Positions 14,667 through 23,591 of a stretch of 64,000 nucleotides of DNA are shown one piece after another. Made by a program: the position numbers and the translations under genes. The notes under the pieces are model-generated. The model ran no database searches and was not told the DNA's origin. It worked only from the letters and a program-made list of their open reading frames with translations. This DNA is from Methyloversatilis sp. (GTDB lineage: Bacteria; Pseudomonadota; Gammaproteobacteria; Burkholderiales; Rhodocyclaceae): the NCBI RefSeq assembly GCF_030698125.1, contig NZ_JAUYNV010000006.1, positions 203,186 to 267,185 on the forward strand, read 5' to 3'. Numbering within the stretch: the stretch's first letter is position 1; every line of letters starts with the position of its first letter.

Positions 14667-16193
14667 ATGTCGGCCACTTCCACGCTGATCGAGCTGTTTT
14701 CCACCGGCGCCGATGCATCTGTCGCGCTGTCTGCGCCGGCGCGCCCGGACCTGAGCTTCGGTCAGCTGCGAGCCCTGATGGCACGCACCATCGCACGCCT
14801 GAACGCGCTCGGCATCGGTCGCAATGATCGCGTCGCCATCGTGCTGCCGAACGGCCCGGACATGGCCAGCGCATTCATCAGCATCGCCGCCGGCGCCACG
14901 GCCGCACCGCTCAACGCCGGTTACCGCGCGGAAGAATTCGAGTTCTATCTGTCCGACCTGAACGCCCGGGCGCTCGTGGTCGATCGCGGCAGCGTGTCGC
15001 CGGCCATCGAAGTGGCGAAGAAGCTGGGCGTTCGCGTCATCGATCTGGTGGCGCAGGACGCCGCTGGAGATTTCACGCTGGAGCCGCGCGAGGCGGCCGA
15101 TGTGGCCGCTGCGGCCCTTCCGGGCAATGCGCAGCCCGATGACGTGGCGCTCGTGCTGCACACCTCGGGCACGACGTCGCGTCCGAAGATCGTTCCGCTG
15201 ACCCAGCGCAACGTGTCCGCCTCGGCGCAGAACATCTGCGCGACGCTCGCCTTCACCGAAAAGGACCGCGGCCTGAACATCATGCCGCTGTTCCACATCC
15301 ACGGTCTGATCGCCGGCATCATGGCGCCGCTGTCGGCGGGTGCGTCGGTGTTCTGCACGCCAGGCTTCGACGCGTTGAAGTTCTTCTCCTGGATGGATGA
15401 AGCGCATCCGACCTGGTACACCGCGGTGCCGACAATGCACCAGGCCATCCTGTCGCGCGCATCGCGCAACAAGGAAACGATAGCCCGCAACCCGTTGCGC
15501 TTCCTGCGCTCGTCGTCGTCGTCGATTCCGCCGCAGGTCATCCGCGAGCTGGAAGAAGTATTCGGCGCGCCGTTGATCGAAGCCTACGGCATGACCGAGG
15601 CGTCGCATCAGATGGCGTCCAACCCGCTGCCGCCGCGCCCGCGCAAGCCTGGTGCGGTCGGCCTGGCGGCCGGCCCTGAAGTGGAAATCATGGACGACGA
15701 CGGCAACATCCTGCCGGCCGGCGAGATCGGCGAAATCGTCATCCGCGGCGCCAACGTGACGCCCGGCTACGAAAACAACGAGAAGGCGAACAAGGAAGGT
15801 TTCACCCACGGCTGGTTCCGTACCGGCGACCAGGGCAGCAAGGACGCCGAAGGCTATCTGTCGCTGACCGGCCGTCTGAAGGAAATCATCAACCGCGGTG
15901 GCGAGAAGATTTCGCCGCGCGAAGTCGACGAAGTGCTGATGGACCACCCTGCGGTCGCCCAGGTCGTGACGTTCGGCATTCCGCATCCGAAGCTGGGCGA
16001 AGAAGTGGGCGCCGTGGTCGTGCTGCGCGAAGGGCAGAGCGCGACCGCCAAGGAAATCCAGGCCTTCGCGTCCACGAAGCTCGCCGATTTCAAGGTGCCG
16101 CGCAAGATACTGTTCATGGACGAAATTCCCAAGGGTGCAACCGGCAAGCTGCAACGTATCGGGCTGGCACAGAAGCTGGGTCTGGGTACCTGA
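14667..16193 (+). CDS. Acyl-CoA ligase, oxalyl-CoA synthetase-like
   Basis: 508 aa, ANL superfamily adenylate-forming enzyme. Motifs: P-loop LHTSGTTSRPK, PLFHIHGL, TWYTAVPTMHQ, EAYGMTEASHQM, the GWFRTGD aspartate, and the catalytic C-terminal Lys in PKGATGKLQR. Segments such as APLNAGYRAEEFEFYLSD and TSRPKIVPLTQRN resemble the plant AAE3/yeast Pcs60 oxalate-CoA ligases more than fatty-acyl enzymes. The reaction would be carboxylate + ATP + CoA to acyl-CoA + AMP + PPi. It lies 54 bp before tctC, so the transported carboxylate is probably its substrate (inference). The start was chosen from ACGGAG before ATG 14667 and the family N-terminus. Confidence 0.82.
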   Translation: MSATSTLIELFSTGADASVALSAPARPDLSFGQLRALMARTIARLNALGIGRNDRVAIVLPNGPDMASAFISIAAGATAAPLNAGYRAEEFEFYLSDLNARALVVDRGSVSPAIEVAKKLGVRVIDLVAQDAAGDFTLEPREAADVAAAALPGNAQPDDVALVLHTSGTTSRPKIVPLTQRNVSASAQNICATLAFTEKDRGLNIMPLFHIHGLIAGIMAPLSAGASVFCTPGFDALKFFSWMDEAHPTWYTAVPTMHQAILSRASRNKETIARNPLRFLRSSSSSIPPQVIRELEEVFGAPLIEAYGMTEASHQMASNPLPPRPRKPGAVGLAAGPEVEIMDDDGNILPAGEIGEIVIRGANVTPGYENNEKANKEGFTHGWFRTGDQGSKDAEGYLSLTGRLKEIINRGGEKISPREVDEVLMDHPAVAQVVTFGIPHPKLGEEVGAVVVLREGQSATAKEIQAFASTKLADFKVPRKILFMDEIPKGATGKLQRIGLAQKLGLGT

Positions 16194-16247
16194 TCCAGGA
16201 CCTTGCCCGCAGTACTGTCATCAACAATATCCACTGAGGAGAGTGCA

Positions 16248-17252
16248 ATGATCGAATTCAAGAACTGGGCCGCAAGAGCTCTGGTATCTGCGGTTGCAGC
16301 GATCGGCCTGACCGGTGCCGCACACGCCTGGGAACCGACCAAGCCGGTCGAGTTCGTCGTGCCGGCCGGCACCGGCGGCGGCGCCGACCAGATGGCCCGT
16401 TTCATCCAGGGCATCGTCGCCAAGAACAAGTTGATGGAGCAGCCTCTGGTCGTCGTCAACAAGTCGGGCGGCGCCGGTGCCGAAGGCTTTCTGGAGCTGA
16501 AGGGTGCCAAGGGCAATCCGCACAAGATCATCATCACGCTGTCGAACCTGTTCACCACGCCGCTGGCGACCGGTGTTCCGTTCAACTGGCGTGATCTGAC
16601 GCCGGGCGCGATGCTCGCTCTCGACCAGTTCGTGCTGTGGGTGAATGCCGACGCGCCGTACAAGACCGCCAAGGAATATATCGACGACATCAAGGCCAAG
16701 CCCGCCAGCACATTCAAGATGGCCGGTACCGGTTCGAAGCAGGAAGACCAGATCATCACCGCGATGATCGACAAGGCCACCGGCAAGAAGATCATCTACG
16801 TGCCGTTCAAGGGCGGCGGTGATGTGGCGGTACAACTGGTCGGCGGTCATGTCAATTCGACCGTCAACAATCCGATCGAGGCCGAAGCCCACTGGCGCGG
16901 CGGCAAGCTGCGTCCGCTGTGCATCATGGACACCGAACGCCTGGCCTACACCGACAAGGTCACGGACACGCAGTCGTGGGCTGACATTCCGACCTGCAAG
17001 AGCGCCGGTGTGCCGATCGAGTATCTGATGTTGCGCGGCATTTTCCTCGCCCCGGGCGTGACGCAGGAACAGGTCGACTTCTACGTCAATCTGTTCAAGA
17101 AGGTGCGCGAAACACCGGAATGGGCCGACTTCATGAAGAAGGGCGCGTTCAAGCAGACCTTCATGAGCGGCAAGGAATTCGCCGACTGGGTGAGCAAGAC
17201 CGAAGCGATGCACTACGGCCTGATGAAGGACGCCGGCTTCCTCGCCAAGTAA
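16248..17252 (+). CDS. TTT transporter periplasmic binding protein (TctC/Bug)
   Basis: 334 aa with a signal peptide (cut near AHA-WEPT, residue 26). The mature protein opens WEPTKPVEFVVPAGTGGGADQMAR, the Bug-family ligand loop, and has the second conserved loop with GTGSKQEDQ and YVPFKGGGDVAVQLVGGHV. These proteins capture carboxylates for TctA/TctB. GAGGAGAG at 16236-16243 is a strong ribosome-binding site, consistent with high expression. A hairpin separates it from tctB, which may set the excess of binding protein over membrane subunits. Confidence 0.92.
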   Translation: MIEFKNWAARALVSAVAAIGLTGAAHAWEPTKPVEFVVPAGTGGGADQMARFIQGIVAKNKLMEQPLVVVNKSGGAGAEGFLELKGAKGNPHKIIITLSNLFTTPLATGVPFNWRDLTPGAMLALDQFVLWVNADAPYKTAKEYIDDIKAKPASTFKMAGTGSKQEDQIITAMIDKATGKKIIYVPFKGGGDVAVQLVGGHVNSTVNNPIEAEAHWRGGKLRPLCIMDTERLAYTDKVTDTQSWADIPTCKSAGVPIEYLMLRGIFLAPGVTQEQVDFYVNLFKKVRETPEWADFMKKGAFKQTFMSGKEFADWVSKTEAMHYGLMKDAGFLAK

Positions 17253-17271
17253 ACCGCCTCAAGCAAGTCAG

Positions 17272-17305
17272 GAACACGGGCGGGTCATCCCGCCCGTGTT
17301 CGTTT
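17272..17305 (+). terminator. Strong hairpin between tctC and tctB
   Basis: A 13-bp perfect stem (GAACACGGGCGGG at 17272-17284 with CCCGCCCGTGTTC at 17289-17301) and TCAT loop, followed by only GTTTG. The weak T-tract suggests partial termination or mRNA stabilisation rather than a full stop, since tctB and tctA follow on the same strand. Confidence 0.7.
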
Positions 17306-17357
17306 GATTGCCCGCCGCAAAGATGCATGCGCCCTGTTTTCAATCTGGAGATTCGTG

Positions 17358-17867
17358 ATGGAGCGATCCGAGGAAGCCGCTGAACCCGGCTTGTCCAACC
17401 GCTGGCCGGAACTACTGGTCGCGCTGTTCCTGTTCGCCATGGGAGTTGTCGCGGTCATCGACAGCATTCGCGTCGGCATAGGCTGGGAAGAGGGTGAAGG
17501 CCCGCGCGCCGGCTACTTCCCGTTCTACATCGGCTGCATCCTGCTGGTGTCGAGCGGCTGGATCCTGATCACGGCGCTGAGGAAGTTCAAGCAAGCGCAG
17601 CCGCAGTTCGCCAGCTGGACCGAACTGAGATTGGTGATGCAGATGCTGGTGCCGCTGACCATCTACGTGATCGCCGTCGTGTTCCTTGGCATCTACATTT
17701 CGTCGCTGGTGCTGATCGCCTTCTTCATGAAGGTGCATGGCAAGTTCGGCTGGCTGGTCACTGCGATGACTGCGATCGGCGTGCCGCTCGGCGCCTTCCT
17801 GCTGTTCGAGCGCTGGTTTCTCGTGCCGCTTCCAAAAGGTCCGATCGAGCTGATGCTCGGTCTTTGA
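17358..17867 (+). CDS. TTT transporter small membrane subunit (TctB)
   Basis: 169 aa with four hydrophobic segments (about 18-40, 55-75, 93-125 and 130-150). The GPRAGYFPFYIG segment after the first helix is characteristic of TctB. The short membrane subunit pairs with TctA and stabilises the transporter. CTGGAG lies just before the ATG at 17358. The stop is 30 bp before tctA. Confidence 0.9.
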   Translation: MERSEEAAEPGLSNRWPELLVALFLFAMGVVAVIDSIRVGIGWEEGEGPRAGYFPFYIGCILLVSSGWILITALRKFKQAQPQFASWTELRLVMQMLVPLTIYVIAVVFLGIYISSLVLIAFFMKVHGKFGWLVTAMTAIGVPLGAFLLFERWFLVPLPKGPIELMLGL

Positions 17868-17897
17868 CACCACAAGAACTCATCCTCCGAGAGCGAG

Positions 17898-19394
17898 ATG
17901 GACGAACTCAACAACCTCATGCACGGGTTCAGCGTCGCGATGACGCTGCCCAACCTGGGTTTCATGGTGCTCGGCGTCACGCTGGGCATCCTGATCGGCG
18001 TGCTGCCCGGTCTGGGCGGTGCCAACGGCATCGCCATCCTGCTGCCGCTGACCTTTTCGATGGACCAGACCTCGGCCATCATCATGCTGTCCTGCATCTA
18101 CTGGGGCGCATTGTTCGGCGGCGCGATCACGTCGATCCTGTTCAACATTCCGGGTGAGCCGTGGTCGGTGGCGACCACCTTCGATGGCTATCCGATGGCC
18201 CAGCAGGGCCGTGCCGGTGCTGCGCTGACGGCGGCATTCACGTCGTCCTTCGTCGGTGCCTTCTTCGCCGTGCTGCTGATCACCTTCCTCGCGCCACTGG
18301 TTGCGCGCTTCGCGCTGAAGTTCGGTGCGGCGGAAATGTTCGCGGTGCAGATGCTTACCTTCTGTTCCTTCGTCGGCATGAGCAAGGAACCGCCGGCCAA
18401 GACGCTGGCCGTCATGGCGCTGGGTTTCGCGCTGGCTGCGGTCGGCATGGATACGGTGACCGGCACGTTGCGCATGACCTATGGCGTGACCGAGCTGTTG
18501 AAGGGCTTCGACTTCCTGATCGCGGTGATCGGACTGTTCGGCATCGGCGAAATCCTGCTGACGATGGAAGAAGGTCTGGCTTTCAAGGGCAAGAGCGCAA
18601 AGATCCAGCTCGACGTGGTGCTGAAGACCTGGGCTGAACTGCTGCGCTACTGGAAAACCTCGATCCGCTCCGTGCTGGTCGGCTGCTGGATGGGTGTCAC
18701 GCCGGGCGGTGCCACGCCGGCCTCGTTCATGGCCTACGGCCTGGCCCGTCGCGGCGCGAAGGACAAGGACTCGTTCGGCAAGGGCAACATCGAAGGCGTG
18801 GTGGCGCCGGAAACCGCAGCGCACGCGGCCGGTACGTCGGCGCTGCTGCCGATGCTCACGCTGGGCATTCCGGGTTCGCCGACCGCTGCCGTGCTGCTGG
18901 GCGGCTTGCTGATCTGGGGTCTGCAGCCCGGCCCATTGCTGTTCACCGAGAAGCCCGACTTCGTGTGGGGCCTGATCGCCTCGATGTATCTGGGCAACAT
19001 CGTCGGCCTGATCATCGTGCTGACCACCGTGCCGTGGTGGGCAGCCATCCTGCGCATTCCGTTCTCGGTCATCGGCCCGATCATCATCGTCATCTGCGCG
19101 ATCGGCGCCTACACGGTGCACAGCTCGATCTTCGACGTGGTGATGATGCTGGTGTTCGGCGTATTCGGTTACCTGTTCAAGAAGCTGCGCTATCCGCTGG
19201 CGCCACTGGTACTCGCGCTCGTGCTGGGCGACATGGCCGAATCGAGCTTCCGCCAGTCGATGCTGCTGTCGCAGGGCAGCCTGGACATCTTCTGGGCGAA
19301 TCCGCTGGTCGGCGGCCTGATGACCTTGTCGTTCGTCATGCTGCTGTGGCCCATCGTGCCGGTGCTGAAGCACAGGCTGCGCCGCCGGACGTGA
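17898..19394 (+). CDS. TTT transporter large membrane subunit (TctA)
   Basis: 498 aa, about 11-12 hydrophobic helices. It contains the two conserved Gly-rich signatures of TctA: LGILIGVLPGLGGANGIAIL near residues 28-47 and TPGGATPASFMAYGLARR plus HAAGTSALLPMLTLGIPGSPTAA in the second half. It is the sodium- or proton-coupled channel-forming subunit for carboxylate uptake. It follows tctB by 30 bp and is followed by a GC hairpin. Confidence 0.93.
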   Translation: MDELNNLMHGFSVAMTLPNLGFMVLGVTLGILIGVLPGLGGANGIAILLPLTFSMDQTSAIIMLSCIYWGALFGGAITSILFNIPGEPWSVATTFDGYPMAQQGRAGAALTAAFTSSFVGAFFAVLLITFLAPLVARFALKFGAAEMFAVQMLTFCSFVGMSKEPPAKTLAVMALGFALAAVGMDTVTGTLRMTYGVTELLKGFDFLIAVIGLFGIGEILLTMEEGLAFKGKSAKIQLDVVLKTWAELLRYWKTSIRSVLVGCWMGVTPGGATPASFMAYGLARRGAKDKDSFGKGNIEGVVAPETAAHAAGTSALLPMLTLGIPGSPTAAVLLGGLLIWGLQPGPLLFTEKPDFVWGLIASMYLGNIVGLIIVLTTVPWWAAILRIPFSVIGPIIIVICAIGAYTVHSSIFDVVMMLVFGVFGYLFKKLRYPLAPLVLALVLGDMAESSFRQSMLLSQGSLDIFWANPLVGGLMTLSFVMLLWPIVPVLKHRLRRRT

Positions 19395-19404
19395 CCTGAA
19401 ACCG

Positions 19405-19434
19405 CCGCGCCCGTTGCACGACGGCCGGGCGCGG
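19405..19434 (+). other. GC-rich hairpin after tctA
   Basis: A 9-bp perfect inverted repeat (CCGCGCCCG at 19405-19413 with CGGGCGCGG at 19426-19434), 12-base loop and no T-tract. It may protect the transcript 3' end or act as a weak terminator before the reductase gene. Confidence 0.4.
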
Positions 19435-19491
19435 CTGGCGGCGGCGCGACCGGTATCCGGCCTGCCGCTGCGCCCTCAAGGGAGATGAAAG

Positions 19492-20496
19492 ATGAAGATT
19501 GCAGTCGTTGGCGCAGGCGCCATCGGAGGTTATCTGGCCGTGAAACTGTCGCGTGCCGGCAATGAAGTGACCTGCGTCGCACGCGGCCCCAACCTCGCGG
19601 CCATCCAGGCGAAGGGCATGTCGCTGATGCTGGAAGACGGCACGGTCGAGCATGCACCGGACATCCGCGGCGTGCAGAAGATGACGGACGCCGGCGTGCA
19701 GGACGTGATCCTGCTGACGCTCAAGGCGCATCAGGTAAAGGACGTCGCCGCCGACATGCGGGCGCTGTTCGGCCCGGACACGATGGTCGTGACGATGCAG
19801 AACGGCATTCCGTGGTGGTACTTCCACAAGCTGGCCGGCGACTACGAAGGCACGCCGGTCACCTCGGTGGACCCGGACGGCATCGTCGCCGCGAACATCG
19901 AAGTCGAGCGGGTCATCGGCAGTGTGGTGTATCCGGCGTCCGAACTGGTCGAGCCGGGCGTCATCAAGCTGATCGAAGGCAACCGTTTCACGCTGGGCGA
20001 ACTGGACGGCTCCCGCTCGCCGCGCATCGAGGCGCTGTCGCAGGCGATGATCGCCGCCGGCTTCAAGTCGCCGGTGTCGAAGGACATCCGCTCCGAAATG
20101 TGGGTGAAGCTGTGGGGCAACCTGAGCTTCAATCCGATTTCGGCGCTGACGCACGCCACGCTGGAAGACATCTGCCGCTTCCCGCTGACCCGCGAACTGG
20201 CCGCCAACATGATGCGCGAGGCGCAAGCGGTCGGCGAAAAGCTCGGTGTGGAATTCAAGATCGCGCTCGACAAGCGCATCGCCGGCGCCGAAGCGGTCGG
20301 TGCGCACAAGACTTCGATGCTGCAGGACGTCGAAGCCGGCCGGCCGCTGGAGTTCGAGGCGCTGGTCGGTTCGGTGCGCGAACTGGGTCGCATCACCCGC
20401 ATCCCGACGCCGACCATAGACGCGGTCTACGCGCTGGTGTCGCTGCTGGCGCGCACCCTGTCGGACAAGCGCGGCAAGCTCGCCATCGCCGGCTGA
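19492..20496 (+). CDS. Ketopantoate reductase (ApbA/PanE) family protein
   Basis: 334 aa. The Rossmann NADP-binding motif GAGAIGGYL is at residues 7-15. Later features are LLTLKAHQ, the conserved NGIPWWY and the C-terminal domain motif KLWGNLSFNPISALTHATL with the catalytic Lys. The C-terminal region HKTSMLQDVEAGRPLEFEAL is typical for the family. It may reduce 2-dehydropantoate, but its position behind a TTT transporter and CoA ligase suggests a 2-oxo acid or beta-hydroxy acid reductase in that pathway (inference). AGGGAGATGAAAG provides the ribosome-binding site. It is followed by an intrinsic terminator. Confidence 0.88.
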   Translation: MKIAVVGAGAIGGYLAVKLSRAGNEVTCVARGPNLAAIQAKGMSLMLEDGTVEHAPDIRGVQKMTDAGVQDVILLTLKAHQVKDVAADMRALFGPDTMVVTMQNGIPWWYFHKLAGDYEGTPVTSVDPDGIVAANIEVERVIGSVVYPASELVEPGVIKLIEGNRFTLGELDGSRSPRIEALSQAMIAAGFKSPVSKDIRSEMWVKLWGNLSFNPISALTHATLEDICRFPLTRELAANMMREAQAVGEKLGVEFKIALDKRIAGAEAVGAHKTSMLQDVEAGRPLEFEALVGSVRELGRITRIPTPTIDAVYALVSLLARTLSDKRGKLAIAG

Positions 20497-20519
20497 TCCG
20501 CTCGGCGATCATCGCCGTC

Positions 20520-20550
20520 ACGGGGCACCTGCGGGTGCCCCGTGTGTTTC
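20520..20550 (+). terminator. Rho-independent terminator after the reductase gene
   Basis: A 10-bp perfect stem (ACGGGGCACC at 20520-20529 with GGTGCCCCGT at 20534-20543), TGCG loop, followed by GTGTTTCT. It closes the ligase-TTT-reductase unit and leaves the TauE/SafE gene as a separate transcript. Confidence 0.75.
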
Positions 20551-20615
20551 TGCGCAACGCCGGCTTTGCGATCGCGGTGCTGCCTGTGTTCAGATAGCGG
20601 TTTTTGCAGCGCACC

Positions 20616-21434
20616 ATGATGTTCTTTCCCGATACCGAATTCGTGCTCGCCTGCCTGTTGCTGGGCACCGTCGTCGGCTTCTTCGCCGGCATGCTGGGCA
20701 TTGGCGGTGGTGCAGTGCTGGTGCCGATGCTGGTCAGCCTGTTCGAACGACTGCATGTCACGCCCGACCACATCCTGCATCTGGCGCTCGGCACCTCGAT
20801 GGCCGCCATCGTCGTGTCGGCCGCGATCAGTCTGCGCACGCACCATGCGCATGGCGCCGTCGACTGGCCGACCGTGCGCACGATGACCATCGGCGTGCTG
20901 ATCGGCACCCTGCTCGGTACCTTCATCGCGCGCGAGGTTTCGACCCAGGCGCTGTCGCTCATCTTCGCCGTGTTCATCGGCTATGTTGCACTGACCATGC
21001 TGATCGGTTTCAAGCCCAAGCCGTCGCGCCAGCTGCCCGGTCCGGGCGGCTTGATTACGGCCGGCGGCGGCATCGGTGTGGTGTCGGCGCTGGTCGCCAT
21101 CGGCGGTGGCGCGCTGACCGTGCCCTTCCTGACCTGGTGCAACCGCGACATCCGCCAGGCCATCGGTACGTCGGCCGCGCTCGGCCTGCCGATCGCGCTC
21201 GGCGGCACGGCCGGCTACATCTTCAATGGCTGGGGGGTGGCGGACATGCCGCCGCAAGTGCTGGGCTACGTGCACCTGCCGGCGCTGGTCGCCATCGTCG
21301 CGGCCAGCCTGTTCACGACACCGCTCGGCGCGCGCGCCGCGCACCGGTTGCCGGTGCCGCTGATCAAGCGGCTGTTTTCGCTGCTGCTGATCGCGCTGGC
21401 CGCGCACATGCTGTGGAAACTGTGGAACGCATGA
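20616..21434 (+). CDS. Sulfite exporter TauE/SafE family permease
   Basis: 272 aa with about eight membrane helices in two halves. Each half carries the family Gly-rich motif: GFFAGMLGIGGGAVLVPML near residues 18-36, and GVVSALVAIGGGALTVPFL in the second half. The family exports sulfite or organosulfonates, or imports various anions; the substrate here is unknown. ATGATG at 20616-20621 gives two adjacent starts; an upstream TTG frame start is less likely. It is separated from the TTT locus by a terminator. Confidence 0.88.
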   Translation: MMFFPDTEFVLACLLLGTVVGFFAGMLGIGGGAVLVPMLVSLFERLHVTPDHILHLALGTSMAAIVVSAAISLRTHHAHGAVDWPTVRTMTIGVLIGTLLGTFIAREVSTQALSLIFAVFIGYVALTMLIGFKPKPSRQLPGPGGLITAGGGIGVVSALVAIGGGALTVPFLTWCNRDIRQAIGTSAALGLPIALGGTAGYIFNGWGVADMPPQVLGYVHLPALVAIVAASLFTTPLGARAAHRLPVPLIKRLFSLLLIALAAHMLWKLWNA

Positions 21435-21447
21435 TCGGCGCCGCGCT

Positions 21448-21975
21448 TCAACGGCGGTGCGTCGCCCGGGCCAGCCGCTCCACCAGCGCGTCCTGATCGG
21501 CGTTGCGGCCGGCGGCACCCATTGCGGTGAAGCTCACCGTCAGCTCGCCCACCTTCAGCATGCCCTGCCGCAGCATGGAGAAGGGCTCGGGCGTGATGTC
21601 GCCACCGGCGTCGAAGAAATAGCCGGCGGGTGCGCTTGCGGGCACCGGTTGCAGTGGCGCATCGGCCGCACCGACGGTCTGCGCGGTGCGCGTCACGCGG
21701 GTGCGGATTTCATCCAGCGTTGACGGCGGCTTGCGATCGGCCGCCTTCCACACCGCGGTCACCACCCACTGTGCCTTGCCGTCGGGTGCCGACACGGTCA
21801 GCGTCGGCGGCATGCGCACATCGTGCCGGCTTTCCTCGACCGACCAAGTGTCAGGCACGGTCAGTTGCAGCGCGCCCGCTTCGGCGCACGTGACGGTCAG
21901 CGCGCGGTCCGCCGCTTCGACGCTGGCGCCGGCGATCATCAGGGCAAGGCTGGCAGTGAATAACCGGATGCGCAT
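21448..21975 (-). CDS. Secreted hypothetical protein
   Basis: 175 aa with a signal peptide (MRIRLFTASLALMIAGASVEA, cut near residue 21). The mature part has LQLTVPDTWSVEE and GYFFDAGGDITPEP segments and a late LTVSFTAMG strand, suggesting a compact alpha/beta domain like PsbP/DUF1795-type proteins, but that is a guess. It starts 12 bp after mgtE on the same strand, so it is probably in its operon. The function is unknown. Confidence 0.65.
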   Translation of the reverse strand: MRIRLFTASLALMIAGASVEAADRALTVTCAEAGALQLTVPDTWSVEESRHDVRMPPTLTVSAPDGKAQWVVTAVWKAADRKPPSTLDEIRTRVTRTAQTVGAADAPLQPVPASAPAGYFFDAGGDITPEPFSMLRQGMLKVGELTVSFTAMGAAGRNADQDALVERLARATHRR

Positions 21976-21987
21976 TGACGGTCCCGA

Positions 21988-23430
21988 TCAGAGCAAAACC
22001 AGGGTGGCCAGCCCCAGAAAGATGAAGAAGCCGCCCGAGTCGGTGACCGCGGTGATCAGCACCGAACCACCGACCGCGGGGTCACGGCCGAGCCGCGTCA
22101 ACACGATCGGCACCGTTACGCCGACGCAGGCGGCCAGCAGCAGGTTCAGCGTCATCGCCGCACTCATCACCGCGCCCAGCGCCCACGAATCGTACAGCCA
22201 TGCGGCCAGCAGGCCGAGCAGGCCGCCCCACACGATGCCATTGATCAGCGCCACGCCCATTTCCTTGCGGTAGAGCCGGCGTGCCGCATCGGGTGCGATC
22301 TGGCCGAGCGCGATCGCACGCACGATCATCGTGATGGTCTGGTTGCCTGAATTGCCGCCAATGCCGGCCACGATGGGCATCAATGCGGCCAGCGCGACCA
22401 GTTTTTCGATCGAGCCTTCGAAGGCGCCGATGACGCGCGAGGCGAAGAACGCAGTGCCCAGATTGATCGCCAGCCAGGCCCAGCGGTTGCGCACCGAATC
22501 CATGATGGGCGCAAAGATGTCTTCTTCCTCGCGCAGGCCGGCCTGCGCAAGCAGCTCTTCTTCCGACTGTTCGCGGATGAAGTCCATCACCTCGTTCACG
22601 GTCAGCCGGCCGATCAGCTGATCATGGTGATCAATCACCGGCGCCGACACGAGGTCGTAGCGCTCGAAGGCCTGGGCCGCCGATTCGGCATCGTCCGAGG
22701 CGTGCAGCACCAGCGGGTGTTCGCGCATCACGGTTGCCACTTCGACTTCGCCGTCGTTGATCAGCAAGGTGCTCAGTGACAACACGCCGCGCAGTTTTTC
22801 TTCGCGGTCGACGACGAAGATCTGGTCGGTGTGATCGGGCAGTTCGTCGAAGCGGCGCAGATAGCGCAGCACCACTTCAAGCGTCACGTCCTCGCGAACG
22901 GTGACCATGTCGAAATCCATCAGCGCGCCGACCGAATCGTCCGGGTAGGACATGGCCGAACGCAACTGTTCGCGCTCTTCCACGTCGAGCGCACTGAACA
23001 CGTCCTGCATGACCTCGGTCGGCAGGTCGGGCGCCAGGTCGGCCAGTTCGTCGGCGTCCAGCTGCTCGACCGCGGCCACCAGTTCCTTTGGCTCCATCGC
23101 GTCGATCAGCGACTCGCGCACCGCGTCCGACACTTCGAGCAGGATTTCGCCGTCGCGGTCGGCGCGCACCAGATCCCACACCAGCAACCGGTCTTCCGGC
23201 GGCAGCGCTTCGAGGATGTAGGCGATGTCGGCCGGGTGCATCGTGTCGAGCTTTTTCGTCAGCTCGCTGTGGTGCTGCTTCACGACCAGCGTTTCCACCA
23301 GATCGTGGCGCGGCATTTCCTGACGGTGCAGCAGGCTTTCGACGCGTTTCTGACGGTCGAGCAGCGACCTCACCTCTTTCAGGCGACGTTGCATTGCATC
23401 AAGCGGCAGGAGTTCGTCGTGTTCGGCCAC
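21988..23430 (-). CDS. mgtE: Magnesium transporter MgtE
   Basis: 480 aa, probably starting at GTG (23430). It has an N-terminal superhelical MgtE_N domain (about 40-150, with AVEQLDADELADLAPDLP repeats), a CBS pair (about 155-280), a plug helix, then five C-terminal membrane helices containing GIGGNSGNQTITMIVRAIALGQI, the conserved ion-pore segment. MgtE is a homodimeric Mg2+ channel whose CBS domains close it at high cytosolic Mg2+. A secreted hypothetical gene follows 12 bp downstream. Confidence 0.93.
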   Translation of the reverse strand: MAEHDELLPLDAMQRRLKEVRSLLDRQKRVESLLHRQEMPRHDLVETLVVKQHHSELTKKLDTMHPADIAYILEALPPEDRLLVWDLVRADRDGEILLEVSDAVRESLIDAMEPKELVAAVEQLDADELADLAPDLPTEVMQDVFSALDVEEREQLRSAMSYPDDSVGALMDFDMVTVREDVTLEVVLRYLRRFDELPDHTDQIFVVDREEKLRGVLSLSTLLINDGEVEVATVMREHPLVLHASDDAESAAQAFERYDLVSAPVIDHHDQLIGRLTVNEVMDFIREQSEEELLAQAGLREEEDIFAPIMDSVRNRWAWLAINLGTAFFASRVIGAFEGSIEKLVALAALMPIVAGIGGNSGNQTITMIVRAIALGQIAPDAARRLYRKEMGVALINGIVWGGLLGLLAAWLYDSWALGAVMSAAMTLNLLLAACVGVTVPIVLTRLGRDPAVGGSVLITAVTDSGGFFIFLGLATLVLL

Positions 23431-23591
23431 AGGGTGTCGTTCAGGCAGGGTGGTCGGTGCAGCGGCTGGCAGACGATTGTAGCCGTCGACTGTCCGCCGC
23501 CTCCGGGTTTTTGCCGCAATGCGACAACGCGCAGACCCCGGGCGGCGCTTATCCGCGATAATCGCGGTCCGAGTTCTTCCGTACCCGCTTC

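Noticed and set aside
14451..16154. 567-codon open frame antisense to the acyl-CoA ligase
   Set aside because: High-GC shadow of a real gene; composition is Arg/His/Gln-rich with no domain, and the plus-strand ligase has complete motifs.
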